A stretch of DNA of 30,498 nt from Prevotellaceae bacterium (GCA_031257655.1 JAIROF010000090.1:1-30498), one strand, 5' to 3'; shown: positions 22,423 to 30,027, counted from the first letter of the stretch. Made by a program: numbers and translations. Notes: generated by a model from the sequence alone, not told the origin.

Positions 22423-23679
22423 CTATTCAGGGACGTAGGAGTAAGAGCAAGCTGTTCCCGGGCTTGCACTCCGAGTTTGCGTTTCTACTTCTACCGTCCA
22501 TTTCGGGTCGAGAAAATGCGCTATAGAAGTTACCTTAAACTTCACAGTAGTGCCCACCGCCGGAAGGTCTCCAGCTTTCAGCGATGTATGCGTCCACCAA
22601 ACCGTTTTAATATTATGAACGACGATGGTATCCGCAGATGTTCTACCCTCCATGTAGCCATCAAAATCACCCGCACGGAACCTCAAATTGCTATCGGTCT
22701 GCCCATCATAAGCGCGTTTTGTTCCATTATTTAGCTTCATCAATACGAAATTGGAAGCAGGCTGTCTACCATTTGCATTATTTCGCCAAAATGAAGCGCC
22801 GTTACATTGACCGATTGATGGATGAAGCTCAATCCCTACAACTGCGGTAGGCGCCACCAGCTCAACATCTACATACAGCCTTGCCTGCGGGAGCTTTTCA
22901 TCTGTCAACGCTTGCTCCAGCGTATTGTCCCCATGGTAAGCCACAACGAAACCACCTGTTCCGGCAGCCCTATTTAAGCCGCCTGCTTGCGGAGCGCCGC
23001 TGCGACTCATGTCTATATATTTACCTGTGCCGGCGCTTCCTATCTCCACCCGAATATCTTCTATGCCGAAATCTATCGGCGATATGGTGAAGTAAGAGGC
23101 GGTGAAAAGGCGAGGCGTTCCCGTAGTGCTCAGCGTAAGCTTTCCGTTTTCAAGCCCTTCTATCCCTTCGCCCAGCGAAATTACGGGCGTCAGCGCCGGC
23201 TTGTCGGTCATTTTGATGGTATAGGTCAGGGAATCCACCCCTGCAAGCAAAACCTTCAGCTTGCCCTCCCTCACCACGCGCAGCCTGCCTTCTGCGCTCA
23301 CGGCGTCGGGCACCCGCACATCCGGAGCGGCAAAAAGCGTGTCACCTCTTACGCTGTAGGCGTTTACGGCAGTGTAGTCCGCGCTATCTCCCTCCACAAA
23401 TTCGGGCTGCCGCTCCACGACGTAGCGCAGCTTGGCAGTGCTGTCTTCCGGTTGAGCGGCGCTAAAAATTTTGCTTAGGTCAAGCGCTCCGTTATAGCGA
23501 ATTTGCAGCGTGTCGCCAGCTTGGGTTTCGGCAACTTTAATGGGGGTAGACGTTTGTCCGCCTTCCGTTTCGCTGTCTTTGCCATTTTCATTTTTGTTTT
23601 TGTCGCAGGCAACCAGCGCCGCTGTCAGGGCAAAAGCCGCAGCTGCGGCGAATAAGATAGATTTCGTTTGCATTTGCAT
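22423..23679 (-). CDS. Surface-type lipoprotein of unknown function
   Basis: Predicted 418-residue lipoprotein. Signal sequence with lipobox LVAC (Cys25; Cys23 if the second ATG at 23673 is used) is followed by a charged linker rich in Lys, Asn, Asp and Glu (26-45), common in exported Bacteroidota lipoproteins. The rest looks beta-rich: repeated Val/Thr strands and GDTLFAAPD and SLTYTIKMTD turns suggest two or three Ig-like or beta-sandwich domains, and a C-terminal domain starts with VELHPSIGQ and VWWTHTSL. I do not recognise a named family. It lies directly upstream of susC and susD on the same strand, so it may be an accessory binding lipoprotein. It has the best promoter candidate in this half (23841-23868). 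Confidence 0.65.
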   Translation of the reverse strand: MQMQTKSILFAAAAAFALTAALVACDKNKNENGKDSETEGGQTSTPIKVAETQAGDTLQIRYNGALDLSKIFSAAQPEDSTAKLRYVVERQPEFVEGDSADYTAVNAYSVRGDTLFAAPDVRVPDAVSAEGRLRVVREGKLKVLLAGVDSLTYTIKMTDKPALTPVISLGEGIEGLENGKLTLSTTGTPRLFTASYFTISPIDFGIEDIRVEIGSAGTGKYIDMSRSGAPQAGGLNRAAGTGGFVVAYHGDNTLEQALTDEKLPQARLYVDVELVAPTAVVGIELHPSIGQCNGASFWRNNANGRQPASNFVLMKLNNGTKRAYDGQTDSNLRFRAGDFDGYMEGRTSADTIVVHNIKTVWWTHTSLKAGDLPAVGTTVKFKVTSIAHFLDPKWTVEVETQTRSASPGTACSYSYVPE

Positions 23680-23840
23680 TTTAAATTAATTGATAATTAA
23701 TGGGGTTTAAATCTCAACAAAACCTGCCAACAGCAATAAAGTAAATATAATATTATCAAATATATAAATATTTGTTTTTTACCATTGTAAGGCTACACCT
23801 ATTTTCGATCATATCTAACAAAATTCAATTTTTTATTTTG

Positions 23841-23868
23841 CAAATATACAAATTTTTTCCAAAACAAA
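23841..23868 (-). promoter_or_regulatory. Bacteroidota promoter upstream of the lipoprotein-susCD group
   Basis: On the - strand TATATTTG (23848-23841) matches the -7 consensus TAnnTTTG, and TTTG at 23868-23865 is placed 16 nt upstream as a -33 box. The leader before the start codon at 23679 would be about 155 nt. Confidence 0.5.
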
Positions 23869-24232
23869 ACCTGCTGAAAATCACACATTTCCGCAACCGC
23901 ATAAAAACCACCCGCATACGAGCATTCCGGACGTATAAACAGCCTCGCTCAACAAGTAAAATGGCCAATAAATGCACATGAAAAATATAAAACATTGCCA
24001 TTTTCGACAATATTTTCGATATGTTTATGGATTTTTTAGGTGGTAAATAACAAGATTAGTTAACAGCTGAAGATCGAAAGGATGATAAGCCCGGCTACGG
24101 GTCGACCTGTAGATGAAAAGCAAAAATCGTAAAACAACGGAAAAATACTTATGAAGCGGCTGTTCAGGAAAAAAGAAAGGCGCGAGGGGGAAACGGCGAG
24201 GGGGGAAATTTGACTTCCGGTTTCATATCCTT

Positions 24233-24355
24233 AGGGAACCTCTAAAAACCCCAAAATCAAGGCTTGCGACTAAGGCAAAGGCGGAGTTTACTAAAGTAAA
24301 TGAGCACTTTGCCGAGGGAGCGTAACGCAGAGTTTGGGGTTTTTAGAGGTTCCCT
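24233..24355. mobile_element. MITE-like 123-bp element with perfect 23-bp terminal inverted repeats
   Basis: Left end AGGGAACCTCTAAAAACCCC... (24233-24255) and right end ...GGGGTTTTTAGAGGTTCCCT (24333-24355) are exact complements over 23 bp. The core holds a further small palindrome TTTACTAAAGTAAA and GGCAAAG/CTTTGCC pairing. It has no coding capacity. There is only a very short flanking repeat (TT) and no transposase here. Confidence 0.7.
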
Positions 24356-24381
24356 TTAAAAATTTGAAATGCACCCTTCAA

Positions 24382-24684
24382 TCACAACCACCCCCCATTT
24401 TTACGGCATACCTTAAGCAAGGTCAGGCAAGCGTTGTGCTCGGACTGCGTATGCTCGTACGCGTAGTTTTTGCGTAGAAAATCCAACCCTCCGTACTCCT
24501 CCAGATAGCGAAAATCCTCCGTAATTAGCATCTTAAATCCCCGCGCAAAGCGAATAATAATGAAGTTAACGTAGGCTATGCGATTTTTTGTTTCCCTGTC
24601 CAAGCCATTTTCGGGATGCAGCCTTTTGGAATTGCTTCCATGCTCCGGTGTTTTTTCCAGCTGCTCCAGCGTCGAATTATCCAT
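24382..24684 (-). CDS. DUF3791-like small protein
   Basis: Predicted 100 residues from the ATG at 24684 (MDNSTLEQ) or 104 from 24696. The C-terminal half, with a YLEEYGGLDFLRKNY run and an EHTQSEHN segment, resembles DUF3791, a small Bacteroidota family often found next to DUF3990 proteins and suspected to be an antitoxin-like partner. No DUF3990 gene is visible on either side, so it is solitary here. The -7 box at 24714-24721 would place transcription start about 11 nt before the 24696 ATG, favouring the start at 24684. Family assignment is from memory of the pattern. Confidence 0.5.
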   Translation of the reverse strand: MDNSTLEQLEKTPEHGSNSKRLHPENGLDRETKNRIAYVNFIIIRFARGFKMLITEDFRYLEEYGGLDFLRKNYAYEHTQSEHNACLTLLKVCRKNGGWL

Positions 24685-24713
24685 GATTAAATTCATTTAC
24701 ATTAATTCCACCG

Positions 24714-24721
24714 CAAAAATA
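24714..24721 (-). promoter_or_regulatory. Candidate -7 box (TATTTTTG) for the DUF3791-like gene
   Basis: On the - strand TATTTTTG matches TAnnTTTG; an upstream TTTTTG at a 13-nt distance could be the -33 box. It lies between the feoAB terminator hairpin and the small gene. Confidence 0.4.
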
Positions 24722-24759
24722 CAAAATTCATCCGCAAAAATGCACCCTCCGCCCTATTC

Positions 24760-24781
24760 GGCGTAGCGCGGGCGCTACGCC
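24760..24781 (-). terminator. Hairpin after feoAB (GGCGTAGCG/CGCTACGCC)
   Basis: Perfect 9-bp stem with a CGGG loop, starting 9 nt past the feoAB stop at 24790. Same stem as at 241-262. There is no long T-run, so termination is likely but not certain. Confidence 0.5.
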
Positions 24782-24789
24782 GCGCAGAG

Positions 24790-27333
24790 CTACATCAGCC
24801 ACGATCCAACGTGCTGTACGGCGAATGCCGCCAGCCACGCCACGAGGGTAGTATAGGCGATGGCAAAGGCCGAAATCCAGCGCTTGCCCGATTCGCGGCG
24901 AATGGCGGCAATGGCGGCTATGCAGGGCAGGTAGAGCAGGATGAAGACAAGAAAGGCAAGGGCGGTTACGCCGGTAAATATCGGCTGTCCGGCTTTTGCC
25001 CCGCTGTGGTAGCGCTCGTCGCGCAGGCGCTGCTTGAGGTGCGCGGCGCCGCCGTCGCCCTCATCGCCGTCGTCGCCGTTGGCCTGGTAGATGATGCCGA
25101 GCGTGCTCACCACCGTTTCCTTGGCAACCACGCCGGTGAGCAGGCTCACGCTCATCTTCCAGTCAAACCCCAGCGGCCGCATGAGCGGCTCTATGGCGCG
25201 CCCCAGCTGGCCGAGGTACGAGTACTCGTGCTGCGCGTTGTTTCGCTCCGCGGCGATGTCGTGCAGGCGCTTTTTCAGCTCCGCCGCGAGGTGCGCGGCG
25301 TCGTCCGGGCGTTGCGCAAGCGTAGCGGCGTAGCGCTCCCTGGCGGCGTCCGCCTGCTCGTCGAGCTGCCGAAGCCGGGCGCTGCTGAGCGGAAACGTGT
25401 TGAGCGCCCAGATGACCACGGCGGCAACGAAGATAATGCCGCCCATTTGCCGGACGTACTGCGACCCCTTGTGCCACATGTGCCGGATGATGCTTTTGAG
25501 CGTGGGTATGCGGTAGGGCGGCAGCTCCATGACGAAAGGCTGCCCCCGGTCCTTAAACACGATTTTGTTGAAGAACAAGGCGGAGAGAATGGCAAAGCCG
25601 ATGCCCGTGAGGTAGATGAGGAACAGCACGGTGCCCGCGCGCTGCGGGAAGAAGGCGCCGATGAACAGGATGTACACCGGCAGCCGGGCGCTGCACGACA
25701 TAAAGGGCACGAGCAGCATGGTGAGCGTGCGCTGCGTTCGGTTTTCGATGGTGCGCGTGGCCATGATGGCCGGCACGTTGCAGCCAAAGCCCATGATGAG
25801 CGGGATAAACGACTTGCCGTGCAGCCCGATGGTGTGCATGAGCTTATCGGTGATGAACACGGCGCGCGCCATGTAGCCCGTGTCCTCAAAGAGCGAAATG
25901 AAAAAGAACAGGATGAGGATGTTGGGCAAAAAGGCAATCACGCTGCCCACGCCGGTTATCACGCCGTCTATCAGCAAATCCTTGAACAGCGATTCGGCCA
26001 TGGCGCCCGACAGCCAGCCCGACAGCGCCTCCACCCCGCTGTTGATCCACTCCATGGGGTAGCTGCCCAGCGCAAAGGTGGTGTAGAACATTACCCACAT
26101 AAAGAGCAGAAAGATGGGGAAGCCCAACACCTTGCCCGTGATAACGCTGTCGATTTTCTTGGTGTAGGCGTGCCTGTCCTGCTTTCCGTAGCGGAACGTT
26201 TCCTTTAGCGCGCCGGCCACAAATCCGTACTTGGCGTCGGAGATAATCGTTTCGCTGTCCTCCTTAAACTCCTCCTCGATCTTGGCGACGTGCCGTTGGG
26301 CGGTAGCCATAATTTCGTTGGCGTTGGCGCACTCCCGCTGCACGAGCTCGGCCATCAGCGCATCCTTTTCGATGAGCTTAATGGCCAAAAGGCGGGTAGA
26401 GTAGCGGGCAAAGAGGGCTGCATTTGGCGCAATGCGCATGAGCTTTTGCAGGTCGGCAATGGCCGCCTCGACCTCCGCGCCGTAGTAGATGTGGATGTGG
26501 TGGTGCGCCGGCGCGGTTTTCTGCACGGCGTATATCGCTTCGTAGGCTTTGATGGCGGCCTGCAGCAAATCCCTAACGCCCTTTCCGCGCGAGCCAACCG
26601 TAGGGATCATGGGTATGCCGAGCATTTTGCCCAGCGCCTCGTGGTTCAGCTGGTCGCCGTGCAGGGTAAGCTCGTCGTACATGTTGAGCGCCATGATGAC
26701 CTTCACGTCCATGTCGATGAGCTGGGTGGTGAGGTAGAGGTTGCGCTCAAGGTTGGTAGCGTCCACCACGTTCACGATAACGTCGGGCATTTCCTCGGCG
26801 ATGTACCTGCGCACGTAAACCTCCTCGGGGGAGTAGGCCGTGAGGGAGTACGTTCCGGGCAAATCGACGAGGTTGATGGTGTATCCGTCGAGCTTTACCT
26901 GCGCTTTTTTGAGCTCCACCGTCACGCCGGAGTAGTTGCCCACGTGCTCGTGCGCGCCCGAAAGCTGGTTAAAGAGCGACGTTTTGCCGGTATTCGGGTT
27001 GCCCACAAAGGCCACGTTAATCACCTTTCCGGCCACCTTTGCGGTTTCCAGCAGCCCCTCCGCTATGGTAGCGGTGCTGGAGGCGGCGAGGTTGAGCCGC
27101 TGGGCCTCCTCCTCCGTCATCACCTCCACCATGCCGGCCTCGCTGCGCCGCAGCGACACGGCGTAATCCATGATGGAGTATTCTATGGGGTCTTTGAGCG
27201 GCGCATTCTTTACCACCAGCACCACCTTACCCTTTACAAAGCCCATTTCGGTGATGCGCTTACGAAAAGCGCCGCGGCCAAGCACCTTGCAAATTACGCC
27301 CTTTTCGCCGTTACCGAGGTTAGACAAGCGCAT
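24790..27333 (-). CDS. feoB: FeoA-FeoB fusion, ferrous iron transporter
   Basis: Predicted 847-residue inner-membrane Fe(II) transporter. Start set at 27333 (MRLSNLG), because residues upstream are a translation of a heptamer array. Residues 1-75 form a FeoA (SH3-like) domain. The FeoB GTPase follows with GNPNTGKTS (111-119), DLPGTY (157-162) and an NMYDEL motif equivalent to NxxD. The membrane region has the Nramp-unrelated FeoB core with two gate segments, seen around GFGCNVPAIMATRTIENR and the later VVAKETVVSTLG stretch, and a mostly hydrophilic Ala-Arg-rich insertion (roughly 620-680) between membrane segments. FeoA fused to FeoB is common in Bacteroidota. A GDDGDEGDGG acidic stretch near residue 745 is unusual. 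Confidence 0.93.
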   Translation of the reverse strand: MRLSNLGNGEKGVICKVLGRGAFRKRITEMGFVKGKVVLVVKNAPLKDPIEYSIMDYAVSLRRSEAGMVEVMTEEEAQRLNLAASSTATIAEGLLETAKVAGKVINVAFVGNPNTGKTSLFNQLSGAHEHVGNYSGVTVELKKAQVKLDGYTINLVDLPGTYSLTAYSPEEVYVRRYIAEEMPDVIVNVVDATNLERNLYLTTQLIDMDVKVIMALNMYDELTLHGDQLNHEALGKMLGIPMIPTVGSRGKGVRDLLQAAIKAYEAIYAVQKTAPAHHHIHIYYGAEVEAAIADLQKLMRIAPNAALFARYSTRLLAIKLIEKDALMAELVQRECANANEIMATAQRHVAKIEEEFKEDSETIISDAKYGFVAGALKETFRYGKQDRHAYTKKIDSVITGKVLGFPIFLLFMWVMFYTTFALGSYPMEWINSGVEALSGWLSGAMAESLFKDLLIDGVITGVGSVIAFLPNILILFFFISLFEDTGYMARAVFITDKLMHTIGLHGKSFIPLIMGFGCNVPAIMATRTIENRTQRTLTMLLVPFMSCSARLPVYILFIGAFFPQRAGTVLFLIYLTGIGFAILSALFFNKIVFKDRGQPFVMELPPYRIPTLKSIIRHMWHKGSQYVRQMGGIIFVAAVVIWALNTFPLSSARLRQLDEQADAARERYAATLAQRPDDAAHLAAELKKRLHDIAAERNNAQHEYSYLGQLGRAIEPLMRPLGFDWKMSVSLLTGVVAKETVVSTLGIIYQANGDDGDEGDGGAAHLKQRLRDERYHSGAKAGQPIFTGVTALAFLVFILLYLPCIAAIAAIRRESGKRWISAFAIAYTTLVAWLAAFAVQHVGSWLM

Positions 27334-27338
27334 TGTTG

Positions 27339-27411
27339 AATGTTTTAAAGTTGAAAGTTGAAAATTGAAAATTGAAAGTTGAAAGTTGAAAGTTGAAAGT
27401 TGAAAGTTGAA
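27339..27411. repeat. Heptamer array (GTTGAAA)n upstream of feoAB
   Basis: About ten units of GTTGAAA or ATTGAAA, ending 5 nt from the feoAB start codon. In one - strand frame it encodes the seven-residue repeat FNFQLST with no stop codon. Confidence 0.92.
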
Positions 27412-27475
27412 TAGCAGGAATGAGTAGCCATTGCTTTCGCCCTTAACCCGCAAGGTTGAAAATCGTCGCCTACCA

Positions 27476-27802
27476 TCCGCAGGACTGCGACCTGCGGTTA
27501 TGGATGTCCTGCCTTATCAGGCAGGGCGGCGCGGTGGTCGCGGCCTGTCCGCAGGTCGCAGACCTGCGGTTATGGATGTCCTGCCTTATCAGGCAGGGCG
27601 CAATGCGATGTATGACCCCGCAGGTCAACGACCTGCGGATGTGCGAGTGCCCTCGTGTAACCTGCCTGAAAGGCAGGACAGCCATAACCGCAGGTCAACG
27701 ACCTGCGGATGTGCGAGTGCCCTCGTGTAACCTGCCTGAAAGGCAGGACATTCATAACCGCTGGTCAGCGACCTGCGGACAAGCGAATGCCCTCGTGTAA
27801 CC
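27476..27802. repeat. Five copies of a two-hairpin module of about 70 bp in two orientations
   Basis: Three copies lie in one orientation with a 70-bp period (starting 27618, 27688 and 27758, the last partial), and two lie in the other with a 72-bp period (around 27477-27528 and 27549-27600). Each module combines the hairpins CCTGCCTGAAAGGCAGG (or CCTGCCTTATCAGGCAGG) and CCGCAGGTC/GACCTGCGG. This is not CRISPR, because the 'repeats' are palindromic modules with near-identical spacers. Open frames across it are spurious. Confidence 0.9.
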
Positions 27803-27885
27803 TTTCATATAGCTAATCCGCCATTACTGCATTTGTAGCCATTTCATTTTTGCATTGACGGATGTTAATGGGCGATTAGCCCGTA

Positions 27886-28067
27886 ATTCCTAATTCTTAA
27901 TTCCTAATTCCTAATTGTCAAAGGTAGCGTTTGCGTTTCAGCCGTGCAATCCCCATTTATGGTGATTTTAGGCTAAGTTTCATAGCACCTCAAAAAAAGA
28001 ATTAGCCGCTTTGCTTGATGGGTGGCTAATTCCTAATTCCTAATTCCTAATTCCTAATTCGTAATTC
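27886..28067. repeat. Two heptamer arrays (TAATTCC)n downstream of the methyltransferase
   Basis: Arrays at about 27886-27918 and 28026-28065 share the TAATTCC unit also found at 14161-14195. The second begins right after the stop codon of the methyltransferase gene (stop at 28068). Sequence between them is unremarkable. Confidence 0.9.
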
Positions 28068-29252
28068 TCATGCTACGCTTTTGAGGAGTTGTCGCGCAAA
28101 GAACTGCACCACCTCCACGTTCACCGAATTTCCGAGCTGCTTGTAGGCGATTCGGTCGTTAGGGTGCAGCTTGTAGGAGTCTGGGAAGCTTTGCAGGCGC
28201 GCCGTTTCGCGCGGCGTGAGGCGGCGGCGCAGCTTCCCCACGATAGAGGTTTGGGTGATGGCCACCAGCGCCGGGAAGTAGGTAGGTCGCTTAACCCGCA
28301 CGCCGGACGGGCGGAACTGCAAAATATTCTCCCACATATCGGGCTTTGCGTTTTCGCCCGATTGCCACTCCAGCTTCGCTTTAGCGCCGTAGAACGCGCT
28401 GCACTTGGCGCACTTTTTCAGCCATGCGTCGATAAACTTTTTATTTTGGTCGTACAGCGCCCGGTTTCGCAGGATGATGTTACGCTTCCACGCCGGCAGG
28501 TTAGCCAGGTCGGCGCAGCGGTTGGTTGCCCGGAACTCCTCCGTCCACACGGGGAAGGTAGGCAGGGGCGATTGGATGCCCTGAATAAATTCGTTCCACA
28601 GGTCCAGCACCTTCAGCTCGTTGTTGGAGAGCGTGTAGCGCGATATATCGGGGGTTTCGTGGTTGTCGGACGGCAGGAGGATTTGCTCGGCGTGGCACTC
28701 CGGCTTTTGGAGCGGCCTTTTGATTTGCAGGTTGCGCCGCGCCACGTCCCTTCGCCGGCACAGGATGAACACGCGCTCCCGAAACTGCGGGATGCCGAGC
28801 AGGTGCGGGCTAAAGATGATAGGCTCGTCGGGAAAGACGTAGCCGAGCGCGTGCAGGTGCTCCTTCACCACGCGCCACGTGTTGCCGTCGTCGTGCCCAA
28901 CGAGGTTGCGCACGTTTTCGAGCATCAGGTACGACGGCTTGTGGAGCTGCACAATGCGGATAATATCAAAAAAGAGCGTGCCGCGGGGGTCGGTCATCCC
29001 CGTGCGCCGTCCGGCCTTGGAGAAGGACTGGCAGGGAAATCCGGCGCAGAGCACGTCGTGGGGAGGAATATCTTTTTCGTCCACCTTAGTAATATCTCCG
29101 TAGGGCTCCAGCCCAAAATTATCCTTATACACCTTCCTGCAATCGGGGTCAATATCCGACGCAAAAACGCACGTGCCGCCCAGCTTCGACAGCGCCACGT
29201 GAAACCCTCCTAACCCACAAAACAGGTCAACAAACTTAAATTTTCTCTTCAT
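28068..29252 (-). CDS. C5 DNA cytosine methyltransferase (solitary)
   Basis: Predicted 394-residue enzyme that transfers a methyl group from S-adenosylmethionine to carbon 5 of cytosine in DNA. Motifs in order: I (DLFCGLGGF, 9-17), IV with catalytic Cys74 in GFPCQSFS, VI (ENV, Glu112), VIII (QFRERVFIL), and X (QLGNSVNVEVV) near the C-terminus. The variable region between VIII and X (about 175-330) carries the target recognition domain. No restriction endonuclease gene lies alongside, so it is a lone methyltransferase or its partner is outside the window. It lies 38 bp after ispD on the same strand, with a heptamer array filling the gap, and no separate promoter was seen. Confidence 0.9.
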   Translation of the reverse strand: MKRKFKFVDLFCGLGGFHVALSKLGGTCVFASDIDPDCRKVYKDNFGLEPYGDITKVDEKDIPPHDVLCAGFPCQSFSKAGRRTGMTDPRGTLFFDIIRIVQLHKPSYLMLENVRNLVGHDDGNTWRVVKEHLHALGYVFPDEPIIFSPHLLGIPQFRERVFILCRRRDVARRNLQIKRPLQKPECHAEQILLPSDNHETPDISRYTLSNNELKVLDLWNEFIQGIQSPLPTFPVWTEEFRATNRCADLANLPAWKRNIILRNRALYDQNKKFIDAWLKKCAKCSAFYGAKAKLEWQSGENAKPDMWENILQFRPSGVRVKRPTYFPALVAITQTSIVGKLRRRLTPRETARLQSFPDSYKLHPNDRIAYKQLGNSVNVEVVQFFARQLLKSVA

Positions 29253-29303
29253 ATTTCAACTCTCAACTCCCAACTTTCAACTTTCAACTTTCAACTTTCA
29301 ACT
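29253..29303. repeat. Heptamer array (GTTGAAA on the - strand) joining ispD and the methyltransferase
   Basis: About seven units read TTTCAAC on the + strand. The ispD stop and its last codons (RVES) are inside the array, and it ends 3 nt before the start codon of the methyltransferase gene. Confidence 0.92.
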
Positions 29304-29974
29304 CTCTCCGCCATTGCTTTCGCCACAATGAGGTCTACTGGCCGCGTAATTTTTATATTTTCGGGGTTTCCCGCCACCAGCGCCACCTTGTATCCTGCGC
29401 GCTCCACCACCGAAGCGTCGTCGGTAAAGTCTTCGCAAAAATCCTGCTCGTAGGCCTCGCGCAGCAGGCTGAGGCGGAATACCTGCGGCGTTTGCACGGC
29501 GCAAAACGCCTCCCTGTTCACCGCCAAGCTGTCCCCGTTGGGCTTTCGCTGCCGGATGGAGTCGGTGAGCGGCGTTACCGGGATGGCCGCGCCCGCGCGC
29601 TCGGCGGCCTCAAAGCAGGCGGCAATGGTGTTGCGGCTCACCAGCGGACGCACGCCGTCGTGCACGGCCACCAGCCCGTCGCCGGCGATGGTCTTCAGCG
29701 CGTTCCGCACCGAGTGGAAGCGGGTTTCGCCGCCCGCCACCAGCGTATGGGGCATGGCGACGGCGTAGCGCTGCGCTGCGCTGCGCCACCGCTCCCAAAG
29801 CGCTTCGGGCAGCGCCAGCACCATCCGGAGCGCGCCGTCGAAGGCAAAAAACCGCTCCATGGCGTGCAGCAAAACGGGCTTTCCGCTGAGCAGCAGGAGC
29901 TGCTTGGGCTCCGCCCCGCCAAACCGCGCACCGCGACCGCCCGCTACTACTATAACGTATCTTTTTCCAAGCAA
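29291..29974 (-). CDS. ispD: 2-C-methyl-D-erythritol 4-phosphate cytidylyltransferase
   Basis: Predicted 227-residue enzyme of the MEP isoprenoid pathway that joins MEP to CTP to give CDP-ME. Motifs: the nucleotide-binding AGGRGARFG (11-19) with PKQ (23-25), GGETRFHSV (81-89), AVHDGVRP (103-110) and TPQVFRL near residue 170. Length is normal. The best start is a TTG at 29974 that gives the usual MLGKRYVIVVAGG opening; no ATG or GTG fits the family N-terminus as well. The last codons and stop come from a heptamer array shared with the following methyltransferase gene. A clear promoter lies upstream at 30028-30054. Confidence 0.9.
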   Translation of the reverse strand: MLGKRYVIVVAGGRGARFGGAEPKQLLLLSGKPVLLHAMERFFAFDGALRMVLALPEALWERWRSAAQRYAVAMPHTLVAGGETRFHSVRNALKTIAGDGLVAVHDGVRPLVSRNTIAACFEAAERAGAAIPVTPLTDSIRQRKPNGDSLAVNREAFCAVQTPQVFRLSLLREAYEQDFCEDFTDDASVVERAGYKVALVAGNPENIKITRPVDLIVAKAMAERVES

Positions 29975-30027
29975 TGTGACAACAAGTTACCGATAAAATA
30001 AACAGCTTATCAACAATTTTTGAGTTG

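Larger units (their letters stand above)
23680..24381. other. AT-rich spacer with promoter and a MITE-like element
   Basis: Gene-free stretch. The left part (23680-23900) is very AT-rich and holds the promoter candidate. The right part contains the MITE-like element at 24233-24355, preceded by a duplicated GGCGAGGGGG-type segment (about 24179-24208). No gene seen. Confidence 0.6.

Noticed and set aside
24790..27453. Longer feoAB frame starting at 27453
   Set aside because: The start is TTG, and most of the extra residues are encoded by the heptamer array; the FeoA domain begins at the ATG at 27333.
27456..27800. Open frames of 99 and 114 codons in the hairpin modules
   Set aside because: Both are translations of the 70-bp repeat (repeated CLIRQG and NLPERQD-like segments) and have no independent support.
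27476..27802. Possible CRISPR array (regular 70-bp units)
   Set aside because: Units are near-identical along their full length with internal palindromes, there are no variable spacers, two orientations are mixed, and no cas gene is in the window.
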